Shown piece after piece: positions 41,943-48,394 of a DNA stretch of 48,394 nucleotides (position 1 is its first letter; each line of letters starts with the position of its first letter). The notes beneath the pieces were generated by a model that had not been told where the DNA came from, did no database searches, and was given only the letters and a program-made list of their open reading frames with translations. Source of the stretch: Candidatus Gastranaerophilales bacterium (GTDB lineage Bacteria; Cyanobacteriota; Vampirovibrionia; Gastranaerophilales; Gastranaerophilaceae); the NCBI GenBank assembly GCA_944322865.1, contig CALUQJ010000005.1, positions 1 through 48,394 of the forward strand, in the 5' to 3' direction. The position numbers and the translations under genes are program-made.

Positions 41943-43418
41943 CTATATTTGATCTAAAATTTCTAACTGACAATTACAGCTGACTTCTTCACGCGCAAGA
42001 ACAACTATATTGTTTAAATAATTGTTCAGTATTGTAAAGAGCAACTGCCTGTAATCTATTGGTACAATTAGTTTTATCAAATCCATATTTAATTCTTTAG
42101 CTCTTTCTTCTATCTCACCTGCAAGATTTTCAACAAAATCCGCATCGATTCTGACGACTTCGTCGCCGTCTGCAAATTCATCCACAGTCAGCAAATCCAG
42201 TGTATCATCAGAAATTTCTATTGCACTGATTACACCGTTTTCATCTGCAAAAGATTTACAGATTTGGCGCGAAAGCGCAAGACGTAATTTTTTAAGTATA
42301 TCTATTCTGGCATGGTCTTCTGCAAAATCATTCAGTTTTTCAAAAATATAGGTAATATCTTTGATAGATATTCTTTCAGTAATAAGACTTGTCAGGATAA
42401 ATCTCAAATCAGAAAGCGAAAGATAATCCGGTATAAGATTTTCTACCAGAAATGCATTTTTTCTGCTTACTATTTCAATATATTTGTCAAGTTCATTGTA
42501 ATCAAGAAGTTCATCAGCATATTTTATTGCAGAAAATTCAAGTGCGCGGGAGATGTACCTACAGCCTGAAATACCTTTTTCCCAGAAATCTTTTGCCTGT
42601 TCTTTTTCTATCCAGACAATATCCTTACCGGTTATAAAATCTACATCGTTAATTACATTTTTTATTTTTTTATCAATATGAATATCTTCGGCAAAATACA
42701 TGATATAATTCGGATATACCAGACCTTTATACACATCCAATCCGCGGATACGTATTGCAAATTCATACGGGTTAAGCCCCTCATCATCCTGAAAAATGAT
42801 TTTAGGAATTACAAACCCTAATTCTTCTGTCAGTTTTAATCTTGATTTAACGGTTTCTGCTACGAGTTCTTCTTCTCCGATATCCTGATCAGGATCGACA
42901 TACCCTAGAATTTCTTCACTCAAATATATTCCGAGCTTTTCTGTTTGAAGTTTTGAATACATTTCATCCGGAGAGGTGGCACGTGCAAGTTTTTCTTTCA
43001 AATCATCAAGCTCTTTTAGCCCTGCGGAAATTTTATCATTAAGCTTTTTACGTCCGACAGACGCCGGAGCTTCACCTTCAAGCTCCTGTTTAATTCTGGC
43101 TATTTTATTTTTTTGCTCTCTGATTTTACCCTGAATTTCTAAACACTGTTCATAAGGCGTAAGTTTTGGTGAAAGCATTTTTTCCATCTGGCTTTTAAAC
43201 GTTGAGATGTTAATTATATCAGAATTGGAATTTCTGTCATAATCAGGGGCTTCCATCATAAAAATGCAATTGTATTGAAAACCTTCTTCGGCTTCCACTT
43301 CGTGCATGCTGTATAATTCCCAGCCATTCATAGACATTTCGTTTAATAAATTTTGAAGTTCCTGAACATTTTCACTCGAACAGGTTTTTATCACATATTG
43401 CATTTTTTTGTTAAACAT
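41943..43418 (-). CDS. soluble protein with an FlhA C-terminal-like domain
   Basis: The 491 residues have three parts. Residues 6-55 (YVIKTCSSENVQELQNLL) look like a DUF4177-type small domain. A coiled coil covers about 95-155. From about 160 to 460 the sequence follows the FlhA cytoplasmic domain: LKLTEELGFVIPKIIFQDDE, NPYEFAIRIRGLDVYKG, SRALEFSAIKYADELLDYNE, and the strongest match ITERISIKDITYIFEKLNDF then RLALSRQI. FlhA is the export gate of the flagellar type III system; its eight-helix N-terminus is absent here and no other flagellar gene is nearby. An AAGGAG site precedes the ATG. It follows the phosphorylase gene by 2 bases. Confidence 0.75.
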   Translation of the reverse strand: MFNKKMQYVIKTCSSENVQELQNLLNEMSMNGWELYSMHEVEAEEGFQYNCIFMMEAPDYDRNSNSDIINISTFKSQMEKMLSPKLTPYEQCLEIQGKIREQKNKIARIKQELEGEAPASVGRKKLNDKISAGLKELDDLKEKLARATSPDEMYSKLQTEKLGIYLSEEILGYVDPDQDIGEEELVAETVKSRLKLTEELGFVIPKIIFQDDEGLNPYEFAIRIRGLDVYKGLVYPNYIMYFAEDIHIDKKIKNVINDVDFITGKDIVWIEKEQAKDFWEKGISGCRYISRALEFSAIKYADELLDYNELDKYIEIVSRKNAFLVENLIPDYLSLSDLRFILTSLITERISIKDITYIFEKLNDFAEDHARIDILKKLRLALSRQICKSFADENGVISAIEISDDTLDLLTVDEFADGDEVVRIDADFVENLAGEIEERAKELNMDLIKLIVPIDYRQLLFTILNNYLNNIVVLAREEVSCNCQLEILDQI

Positions 43419-43420
43419 AA

Positions 43421-44191
43421 TTACTCCTTGCTTTTGTTAATAAGGATTTTTATTGCTTCAATTGCAGTGCGTATTGCTTTATCTGTATCATGAACAACCG
43501 GATTTTCCAACCCTTCTTTTTCTCTTTCCTGATTTGCAACAGTCAAGAATACAGAGCCGATTTTGACTTTTCTGAAACTTGCAACGACAAAAAGCGCAGC
43601 AGATTCCATTTCTGAAGCCAGACACCCGAGTCTTTTCCACGCGTCCCATTTATCAACAAGTTCATAACTTACAGGCATTTTTTCAGGAGAATGCTGTCCA
43701 TAAAAAGAATCCTTACACTGGACAATGCCTCTGTGGAACTCCCCGCCGGCTGACTTTGCAGCGGTAGTCAAAGCATTAACAATATCAATATCAGCCACAG
43801 CCGGAAATTCTATCGGAGCATATTCTTTGCTGGTGCCTTCCATTCTGACAGCGCCCGTTGCAATTACTATATCGCCGCCTTTTACATTAATATCAATTCC
43901 GCCGCAGGTTCCGACCCTGATAAATGTTTCTGCGCCTACATTTACAAGTTCTTCCAACGCAATAGCAGCAGAAGGACCGCCTATTCCGGTTGAAGTTACA
44001 CTCACCTTTTCTCCGTTAAGATAACCTGTATAAGTTGTATATTCACGGTTGTCTGCAACGAGTTTGGCATCATCAAAATATTCCGCTATTTTTTTGCATC
44101 GTTTAGGATCTCCCGGCAAAATAACATATTTACCGACATCTCCTTCTCTTAAACCGATATGATACTGTTCTCCGTCATGAGAGTATTTCAT
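43421..44191 (-). CDS. udp: uridine phosphorylase
   Basis: The enzyme splits uridine with phosphate to uracil and ribose-1-phosphate. The 256 residues are of normal length for the trimer-of-dimers family. Seen are [16 protein letters not shown], the phosphate-binding [28 protein letters not shown], and the substrate site [13 protein letters not shown]. Related purine phosphorylases share this fold; the [10 protein letters not shown] segment and overall pattern favour uridine. A GGAG site precedes the ATG. It lies in one unit with the FlhA-C-like gene and works downstream of cytidine deaminase. Confidence 0.88.
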   Translation of the reverse strand: MKYSHDGEQYHIGLREGDVGKYVILPGDPKRCKKIAEYFDDAKLVADNREYTTYTGYLNGEKVSVTSTGIGGPSAAIALEELVNVGAETFIRVGTCGGIDINVKGGDIVIATGAVRMEGTSKEYAPIEFPAVADIDIVNALTTAAKSAGGEFHRGIVQCKDSFYGQHSPEKMPVSYELVDKWDAWKRLGCLASEMESAALFVVASFRKVKIGSVFLTVANQEREKEGLENPVVHDTDKAIRTAIEAIKILINKSKE

Positions 44192-44220
44192 GGATGTCTC
44201 CTTTTTTAAACCTGTTAAAG

Positions 44221-44251
44221 CGGCAGGCTGCTGTTAACCGTTTGCCTGCCG
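44221..44251 (-). terminator. hairpin after the skp-like gene
   Basis: CGGCAGGC (44221-44228) pairs with GCCTGCCG (44244-44251). It lies 9 bases past the skp-like stop. The following minus-strand bases (CTTTAAC) are a weak T-run, so termination is likely but not certain. Confidence 0.5.
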
Positions 44252-44259
44252 TCGTAAAA

Positions 44260-44709
44260 CTAAATTTGACCGCTTTTTAATTTTTGAATAACTAAATCGC
44301 TTACATCAACGCCGCCGACAAAAATTGTTCTGTAATCAACAATTGCGTCAAGCTTTTGTTCTACAAGAACTTGTTTTGCTGCTGCCTGAATTTTGTTAAA
44401 AATCAATTCTTCTTTTTGAGTACGAAGTTTCATCAAAGCATCTTCTTTTGCTTTTAATTCACGGGAAGTCGCTTCTTCAAAATTCTGTTTTTGAACAGGA
44501 GTGCTCAAAGCTTTGTATTGTTTTTCTTTATCAATCATAAATTGTTGAATTTCAAGAGCTTTGGCATCAATTTCTTTAATAGCTGATTGCGCTAAAGGAT
44601 AACCATTCTGAACTTTTTGAGTGTTAATATAACCAACTCCGCCAGCTAATGCCTGACTGCCGAGTAAAATAACCCCTAAAGTAACTACTGCTAATTTTAA
44701 GTTTTTCAT
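44260..44709 (-). CDS. skp: OmpH/Skp-family periplasmic chaperone
   Basis: Skp-type chaperones carry unfolded outer-membrane proteins across the periplasm. Residues 1-22 are a signal peptide ending SQALA. GVGYINTQKVQNGYPLAQSA is the usual start of the mature OmpH domain. A long charged helical hairpin follows (about 40-115), and the end VDYRTIFVGGVDVSDLVIQKL closes the trimerisation strand region. The 149 residues fit. An AGGAGG site precedes the ATG. It is 19 bases downstream of bamA, the conserved partnership. Confidence 0.9.
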   Translation of the reverse strand: MKNLKLAVVTLGVILLGSQALAGGVGYINTQKVQNGYPLAQSAIKEIDAKALEIQQFMIDKEKQYKALSTPVQKQNFEEATSRELKAKEDALMKLRTQKEELIFNKIQAAAKQVLVEQKLDAIVDYRTIFVGGVDVSDLVIQKLKSGQI

Positions 44710-44728
44710 AAAACCTCCTAGTTTTTTA

Positions 44729-46645
44729 TTAGTACATCAAATCGCCGACACCAAAAGTGAAGTAACCGTTCGGGTTGCCGTTGTCACCAGGATTGGTAAG
44801 CGGAATACCATAATCAATTGAAAGCGGTCCCATGCCCGGTATATATAGTTTCAAACCGACACCGGCTGCGACGGCGTAACCGGGTCTGTCATATAATGTA
44901 TCACTAATTGTATTATTAAATATTTTACCTGCATCAATAAACATTGTAAATCTCAGGTTATTAAGGAATTTAATTTTTGTTCGGTCTAAGAACGGTATTG
45001 GAGTAGCAAATTCAGCAGACCCCATGACAAAAGCATCACCGGTACCAACACCACTCATCTTGAACCCTCTAATTGTATAAGGACCGCCTAAACGGTATGC
45101 CATTACATCAGGCATTTCATCACCGTGAATTTTTCCGCCTGCTTTAGCAGTGAAAGACAAAGATGACTTCTTACCGACAGGAATATATTGTTTAATCATA
45201 CCGGTTAATTTACCGTGAGTTTTGTCTAATCCGTTAAGTCCGATTTCTTCATCAAATCTTATACTTGCCATTGTACCTTTTCTTGTAACAGTGGCGTTGT
45301 CACGTGTATCAAATATCATTGCCGGACTTAAAGAAAGGAACAGTCCGCCGTCAAGCTGTTTTGCACGTTCAGTAATCGGTACGTTGTATCTGTTGTAAAG
45401 ACTTGAGATTTTACCGAAATCACCTTCTGAAACATGAACATTTTCAACCCCGAGTGAGAATGTTGAAGTTACATGCTTATTGAATTTCATGCGGTGCGCA
45501 ACAGTAACTTCTGCCCCCAGCCTGCGTTCAATAGCGAGAGGAACCTGATAGCTTCCGAAATCTCTATAGTAAATTTTATTTAACAAAGATGTATCTGCAT
45601 TAAAGAAATACGGCAGATAATAGCTCAATTCAGCCTGCAAATTCATACGACGCTGAATGGAGGCATCATTTAAGATTACACCGGTACCGGCTAAAACATT
45701 AAGAGCGAGTCTTTCGTTTCTGCCTTTAAAGTTGTTATCAGCAATACCGACAGATCCGAACAAACCTGTTACGGTATCAACACCACCGCCAACAGAAAGG
45801 TTTGCTGTTCTCTGTTCTTCAACCTTGATTGTAATATCATACATATCAGGGTCTTCAGTACTCGGCTCAATCTCTCTGGTTACATCTTTAAATGCCTGAG
45901 TTGCGTATAATCTTACAAGATCTTCTTTTATCTGGTTTTCGTTGTAAATCGTACCCGGCTCTGTCAAAATATTACGTTCTATAATATAATCTTTTGTTTT
46001 TTCATTGCCGGAGATCATGATTTTATCAATAGTACCTTCTTTAAGGCTGATGTTAACGGTTCCGTCAGGATCATCCGTTACAGAATCCACTCTTGCAAGA
46101 ATATAACCTTTTTCATTATATAAATTTTGTATTTTTACAATTGCACTGTTAATTTCTGTTATATTTTGAGGTTTGCCTTTTAACGGCAAAAGGAATTGCA
46201 GAATTTCTTCGGTTGAAACAACAGTGTTACCTTCAATTGTAAAGTCTGTAATCGGGGCATTTTCTTCAAGAATAATTTTAATTGTGACAGTCCCGTCAGA
46301 ATTTGTCACAGGAATTGCCTTCATTTTTTCTGAGAAAAATCCCATGTCATAAATGCTTTTCAAATTGCTTTGTAAAGTTTCTTTATTATACTCATCACCG
46401 GCATGGAGTGTGAGTTTTTGCATGACTAGATCCTGACTGATGACATTAAGCCCGTGAATCTCAATAGCTTTAATAGTTTTCGCCGTTTTTACGGAAGATT
46501 CATCAAATTCAACAGAAGCAGGTTCACCAGATGAATTTTCACCCCAAAAATCGTCAGCACCATAAGATTTTACAGGGAATGTAATTACGGTCAGCGTCAA
46601 AATTATAAGTATTTTTTTATATAACTTGTTTGATAATAACCTCAA
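44729..46645 (-). CDS. bamA: outer membrane protein assembly factor BamA (Omp85)
   Basis: BamA inserts beta-barrel proteins into the outer membrane. The start is a TTG at 46645 preceded by AAGGAC; no ATG lies before the signal peptide (KKILIILTLTVITFPVKSYG). POTRA repeats cover about residues 55-290 (IKAIEIHGLNVISQDLVM, ITDFTIEGNTVVSTEEI, IDKIMISGNEKTKDYI). The 16-strand barrel follows, with the VRGF-type motif as TIRGFKMSGVG near 540. The protein ends FTFGVGDLMY, an aromatic C-terminus as in barrels. The 638 residues suggest three to four POTRA domains, fewer than in proteobacteria. It proves a diderm envelope. Confidence 0.95.
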   Translation of the reverse strand: MRLLSNKLYKKILIILTLTVITFPVKSYGADDFWGENSSGEPASVEFDESSVKTAKTIKAIEIHGLNVISQDLVMQKLTLHAGDEYNKETLQSNLKSIYDMGFFSEKMKAIPVTNSDGTVTIKIILEENAPITDFTIEGNTVVSTEEILQFLLPLKGKPQNITEINSAIVKIQNLYNEKGYILARVDSVTDDPDGTVNISLKEGTIDKIMISGNEKTKDYIIERNILTEPGTIYNENQIKEDLVRLYATQAFKDVTREIEPSTEDPDMYDITIKVEEQRTANLSVGGGVDTVTGLFGSVGIADNNFKGRNERLALNVLAGTGVILNDASIQRRMNLQAELSYYLPYFFNADTSLLNKIYYRDFGSYQVPLAIERRLGAEVTVAHRMKFNKHVTSTFSLGVENVHVSEGDFGKISSLYNRYNVPITERAKQLDGGLFLSLSPAMIFDTRDNATVTRKGTMASIRFDEEIGLNGLDKTHGKLTGMIKQYIPVGKKSSLSFTAKAGGKIHGDEMPDVMAYRLGGPYTIRGFKMSGVGTGDAFVMGSAEFATPIPFLDRTKIKFLNNLRFTMFIDAGKIFNNTISDTLYDRPGYAVAAGVGLKLYIPGMGPLSIDYGIPLTNPGDNGNPNGYFTFGVGDLMY

Positions 46646-46740
46646 GAAAATCTTGTCCTTAAAACTTCAATTGTGTCAATTCCTAAAAACATTATATCAT
46701 TAAAATATAAAAAGTAAAAACACGTAAATTAAAATTAACA

Positions 46741-47553
46741 TTAATTTTTAATTATACTTTTATAAACTTCATTTTTATTTACTCCGTATAGTGCAGAAAG
46801 TATTGCGGCTATTTCTTTGGCTTTAAAATTTTTAGCTCTAAGCACATCAATTTTTTCATCAAGATTAATTTCTTCCTTGTCCGCTTTGTCACGAAACACA
46901 GCTGCAACGATTTCACCTTTGAGAGTGTTCTTACTAAAATATTCAATGACGTTATGGCATTCATCAACCACAACTTCTTCAAAAACTTTTGTCAATTCTC
47001 TCCCGACCGCCACAACTGGATTTTTGCGAATTTCAGAAACTATTTTAAGAGTATTCAAAAGCCTGTTTGGCGATTCATAAAAAACAATGTCAGTTGTACG
47101 GTAATTTCTCAGAATATCTTCTATCTGCTGCTTTGATTTAGGCAAAAAACCATTAAAGAAAAAATCTTCATCATCACGGGAAACTTGAGATAAAAAAGTT
47201 GCAGCCGCATTAGCTCCGGCAAGAGAAGTTACAGAAAACCCGTTTTTTCTCAATTCTTTAACAATAACAGCTCCCGGATCGCAAAATAAAGGGGTACCGG
47301 CATCAGATACCAGCGCTATTTTTTTGCCGTCGCGTAAAAAATAAAGCATTTTCTCAACGCGTTCTTTTTCATTAAATTTGTGATAAGAGATACATTTTGT
47401 TCTAATATTAAAATGATTAAGCAGTTTTTGTGTGACGCGCATATCTTCACAAGCAATAATATCAACTCTTTTAAGAATTTCTATTGCACGGAAAGTTATA
47501 TCATCAAGGTTTCCGATAGGTGTCGGAACAATATAAAAATCGTATTCTTTCAT
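46741..47553 (-). CDS. rsmI: 16S rRNA 2'-O-methyltransferase RsmI
   Basis: RsmI methylates the ribose of C1402 in 16S rRNA using SAM. The 270 residues match the YraL/RsmI family. Seen are VPTPIGNLDDITFRAIEIL, ACEDMRVTQKLLNHF, ALVSDAGTPLFCDPG and SLAGANAAATFLS, with FFFNGFLPK after. The C-terminal small domain is also present. It follows the glyoxalase gene on the same strand with 15 bases between, so the two are probably one unit. The ribosome binding site is weak. Confidence 0.93.
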   Translation of the reverse strand: MKEYDFYIVPTPIGNLDDITFRAIEILKRVDIIACEDMRVTQKLLNHFNIRTKCISYHKFNEKERVEKMLYFLRDGKKIALVSDAGTPLFCDPGAVIVKELRKNGFSVTSLAGANAAATFLSQVSRDDEDFFFNGFLPKSKQQIEDILRNYRTTDIVFYESPNRLLNTLKIVSEIRKNPVVAVGRELTKVFEEVVVDECHNVIEYFSKNTLKGEIVAAVFRDKADKEEINLDEKIDVLRAKNFKAKEIAAILSALYGVNKNEVYKSIIKN

Positions 47554-47568
47554 ATTTTTTAACTATAC

Positions 47569-47955
47569 CTACCAGATAACTTTTTCAATCATTTCAATTT
47601 CATTACCGTCAGGATCTTTGATAAACGCGATTTTCGTCCCTTTACCATTCAGATCAAACGGTTCATAAAGATACTCATAGCCCATTGAATGAAGTTTCTC
47701 TGTAAATTTATCCAAAGAATCTATCGAAAAAGCAAAATGTCCGAATGCATTGCCGCATTGATATCCTTCAGCAGGCGTTTCGTCATTATAAGTTAATTCA
47801 ATTTGAGCTCCGCTGTTTTCTTCATCATTAAGAAAATATAATTCGCAATCATCCAGACGCTTTTTCTTTTCGATTTTCATGTTTAATAACTCAGTGTAAA
47901 ATTTTAAAGAAGCATCAATATCTTTTACTCTAATCATTGAATGTAAAAATTTCAT
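47569..47955 (-). CDS. gloA: lactoylglutathione lyase (glyoxalase I)
   Basis: GloA converts the methylglyoxal-glutathione adduct to lactoylglutathione. The 128 residues show the four metal ligands of the vicinal oxygen chelate fold in place: FLHSMIRVKDID (His5), IELTYN (Glu), FGHFAFSID (His) and DPDGNEIEMIE (Glu). An AAGGAGGG site precedes the ATG. A TATAAT box lies 9-14 bases further up with a TTTACA box 18 bases beyond. The presence of gshB fits a glutathione user. Confidence 0.92.
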   Translation of the reverse strand: MKFLHSMIRVKDIDASLKFYTELLNMKIEKKKRLDDCELYFLNDEENSGAQIELTYNDETPAEGYQCGNAFGHFAFSIDSLDKFTEKLHSMGYEYLYEPFDLNGKGTKIAFIKDPDGNEIEMIEKVIW

Positions 47956-48010
47956 AAGCCCTCCTTATATTGTATATTATAACGCAAAATAAAAACATTT
48001 GTAAAAAGTC

Positions 48011-48039
48011 TTGAAAAATTTAGGAAGGTAGTGTATAAT
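48011..48039 (+). promoter_or_regulatory. strong promoter, leaderless arrangement, before the short ORF
   Basis: TTGAAA (48011-48016), 17 bases, TATAAT (48034-48039) is the best sigma-70-type promoter in the window. The ATG at 48046 follows exactly 6 bases later, without a ribosome binding site. Confidence 0.7.
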
Positions 48040-48045
48040 GGGAAT

Positions 48046-48285
48046 ATGAAAAACCAATTACCGAGGAAGTATAGAATAATCAGTAAGGTGCATCATTCTG
48101 ACGTACCGGAAAATCTTGTTTCTCTGCGCTATGTCGGTATGCATAATGGTGATGCTGGCATGGGAAAAATGGCTGAAACCCTTGTCCTGAGCGGCTTTTC
48201 GGGGGGGGGGGGGCTCCTATCTAAGCCCCGTGCGGCTTTCCACCCTATCGACTCAAAAACAATCTTTATCAACGACACAAGTTAA
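48046..48285 (+). CDS. short ORF containing a G13 tract, possibly a degenerate repeat-borne leader
   Basis: From the ATG at 48046 the frame gives 79 residues (MKNQLPRKYRIISKV ... KPRAAFHPIDSKTIF ... NDTS). No domain, signal peptide or membrane helix is visible. Its middle codes for four glycines from a run of 13 G at 48201-48213. The composition, with mixed GC content, differs from the neighbours, and the DNA looks like an intergenic repeat element. The KPRAAF near the end recalls the KRTAF that precedes TLAE in the prepilin gene at the left end. One G more or less would move translation into another frame: with 14 G a stop follows at once, with 12 G the frame continues to about 48318. The promoter is convincing; a functional protein is not. 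Confidence 0.35.
   Translation: MKNQLPRKYRIISKVHHSDVPENLVSLRYVGMHNGDAGMGKMAETLVLSGFSGGGGLLSKPRAAFHPIDSKTIFINDTS
48201..48213 (+). repeat. G13 homopolymer tract
   Basis: Thirteen consecutive G in a strongly AT-rich genome. Such tracts change length by slipped pairing during replication and are typical of phase-variable loci. It could also be a sequencing or assembly artefact. Confidence 0.95.
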
Positions 48286-48360
48286 GATTAACTTGTGTAT
48301 TTGTAATGCAAAAAAATAAAAGTAGTCATATAGAAATAAACAAGAAAGGAGAATAATCAT

Positions 48361-48394
48361 ATGACAACAGAAAAACTTAAAAAAGACATTACTT
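48361..48394 (+). CDS. start of a gene running off the right edge
   Basis: An AGAAAGGAG site lies 9 bases before the ATG at 48361. Only 11 codons (MTTEKLKKDIT) are inside the window, too few to identify the product. The strong ribosome binding site supports a real start. Confidence 0.6.
   Translation, partial: MTTEKLKKDIT

Noticed and set aside
1-48394. Reassignment of TAA to an amino acid
   Set aside because: Many intact genes in the window (for example secY and rph neighbours) end at TAA at the expected length, so the two internal TAA codons are local events.

Overview
The window is AT-rich, densely coding bacterial DNA from a diderm. It carries bamA with an ompH/skp-type chaperone gene, so there is an outer membrane. 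The best fit is a gut-type non-photosynthetic relative of Cyanobacteria (Gastranaerophilales / Melainabacteria). The reasons are a prepilin-like N-terminus reading FTLAEVLITLAIIGVVAAL, a fused 841-residue radical SAM protein beside an RNase E/G gene, an ADP-forming acetyl-CoA synthetase that suggests fermentative energy metabolism, and many lineage-specific proteins with a shared N-terminus. The assignment rests on recalled family patterns; no search was run. I saw no rRNA, tRNA, CRISPR array, transposase or phage gene.

Layout. 1-976: a broken prepilin-like gene facing a small XRE regulator. 1233-4039: a fragment of the spc ribosomal operon (rpsE-rpmD-rplO-secY, read leftward) with its own promoter and terminator. 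4276-5220: a PanE-type reductase. 5217-10765: a leftward operon of two small unknowns, the radical SAM protein, RNase E/G and two small membrane proteins. 10887-13841: a PHP phosphoesterase facing a four-gene operon with rph. 13884-18300: a large unknown membrane protein, a DUF167 gene, the RelA/SpoT stringent-response enzyme and a 314-base gap that may hold a small RNA on the minus strand. 18298-29646: surE, yjbQ, obg, tsaD, a kinase-like tagged protein, gshB, a UPF0173 hydrolase, ribD, cdd, secreted unknowns and a zinc-less M16 peptidase homologue. 29647-33225: a 26-bp tandem repeat, then a degenerate histidine kinase coupled to an orphan sugar-type ABC ATPase, and a His-rich tagged protein. 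33362-41909: the acetyl-CoA synthetase, a TatD-linked radical SAM protein, several tagged or membrane unknowns, a TM2 pseudogene and malQ. 41943-48394: a soluble FlhA-C-like protein, uridine phosphorylase, skp, bamA, rsmI, glyoxalase, a short repeat-like ORF with a G13 tract, and the start of one more gene.

Genes that work together: SecY with BamA and the Skp-like chaperone for envelope export; GshB with the glyoxalase for glutathione-based detoxification; Cdd and uridine phosphorylase for pyrimidine salvage; RNase E/G and RNase PH for RNA processing; RelA/SpoT, Obg, SurE and a nucleotide-type PHP enzyme for stress and nucleotide signalling.

Four things look least explained. (1) A recurring N-terminal motif, M-x-[IV]-x-x-[IV]-x-N...-F-[TSK]-G, on otherwise unrelated proteins including malQ. 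(2) At least seven genes without a ribosome binding site that have a TAtAAT-like box exactly 6 nt before the ATG, which predicts leaderless mRNAs. (3) A prepilin locus with duplicated LAEGRL cassettes and a -1 slippery heptamer that joins its two frames. (4) A soluble FlhA-C-like protein and a pseudo-histidine kinase paired with an ABC ATPase.
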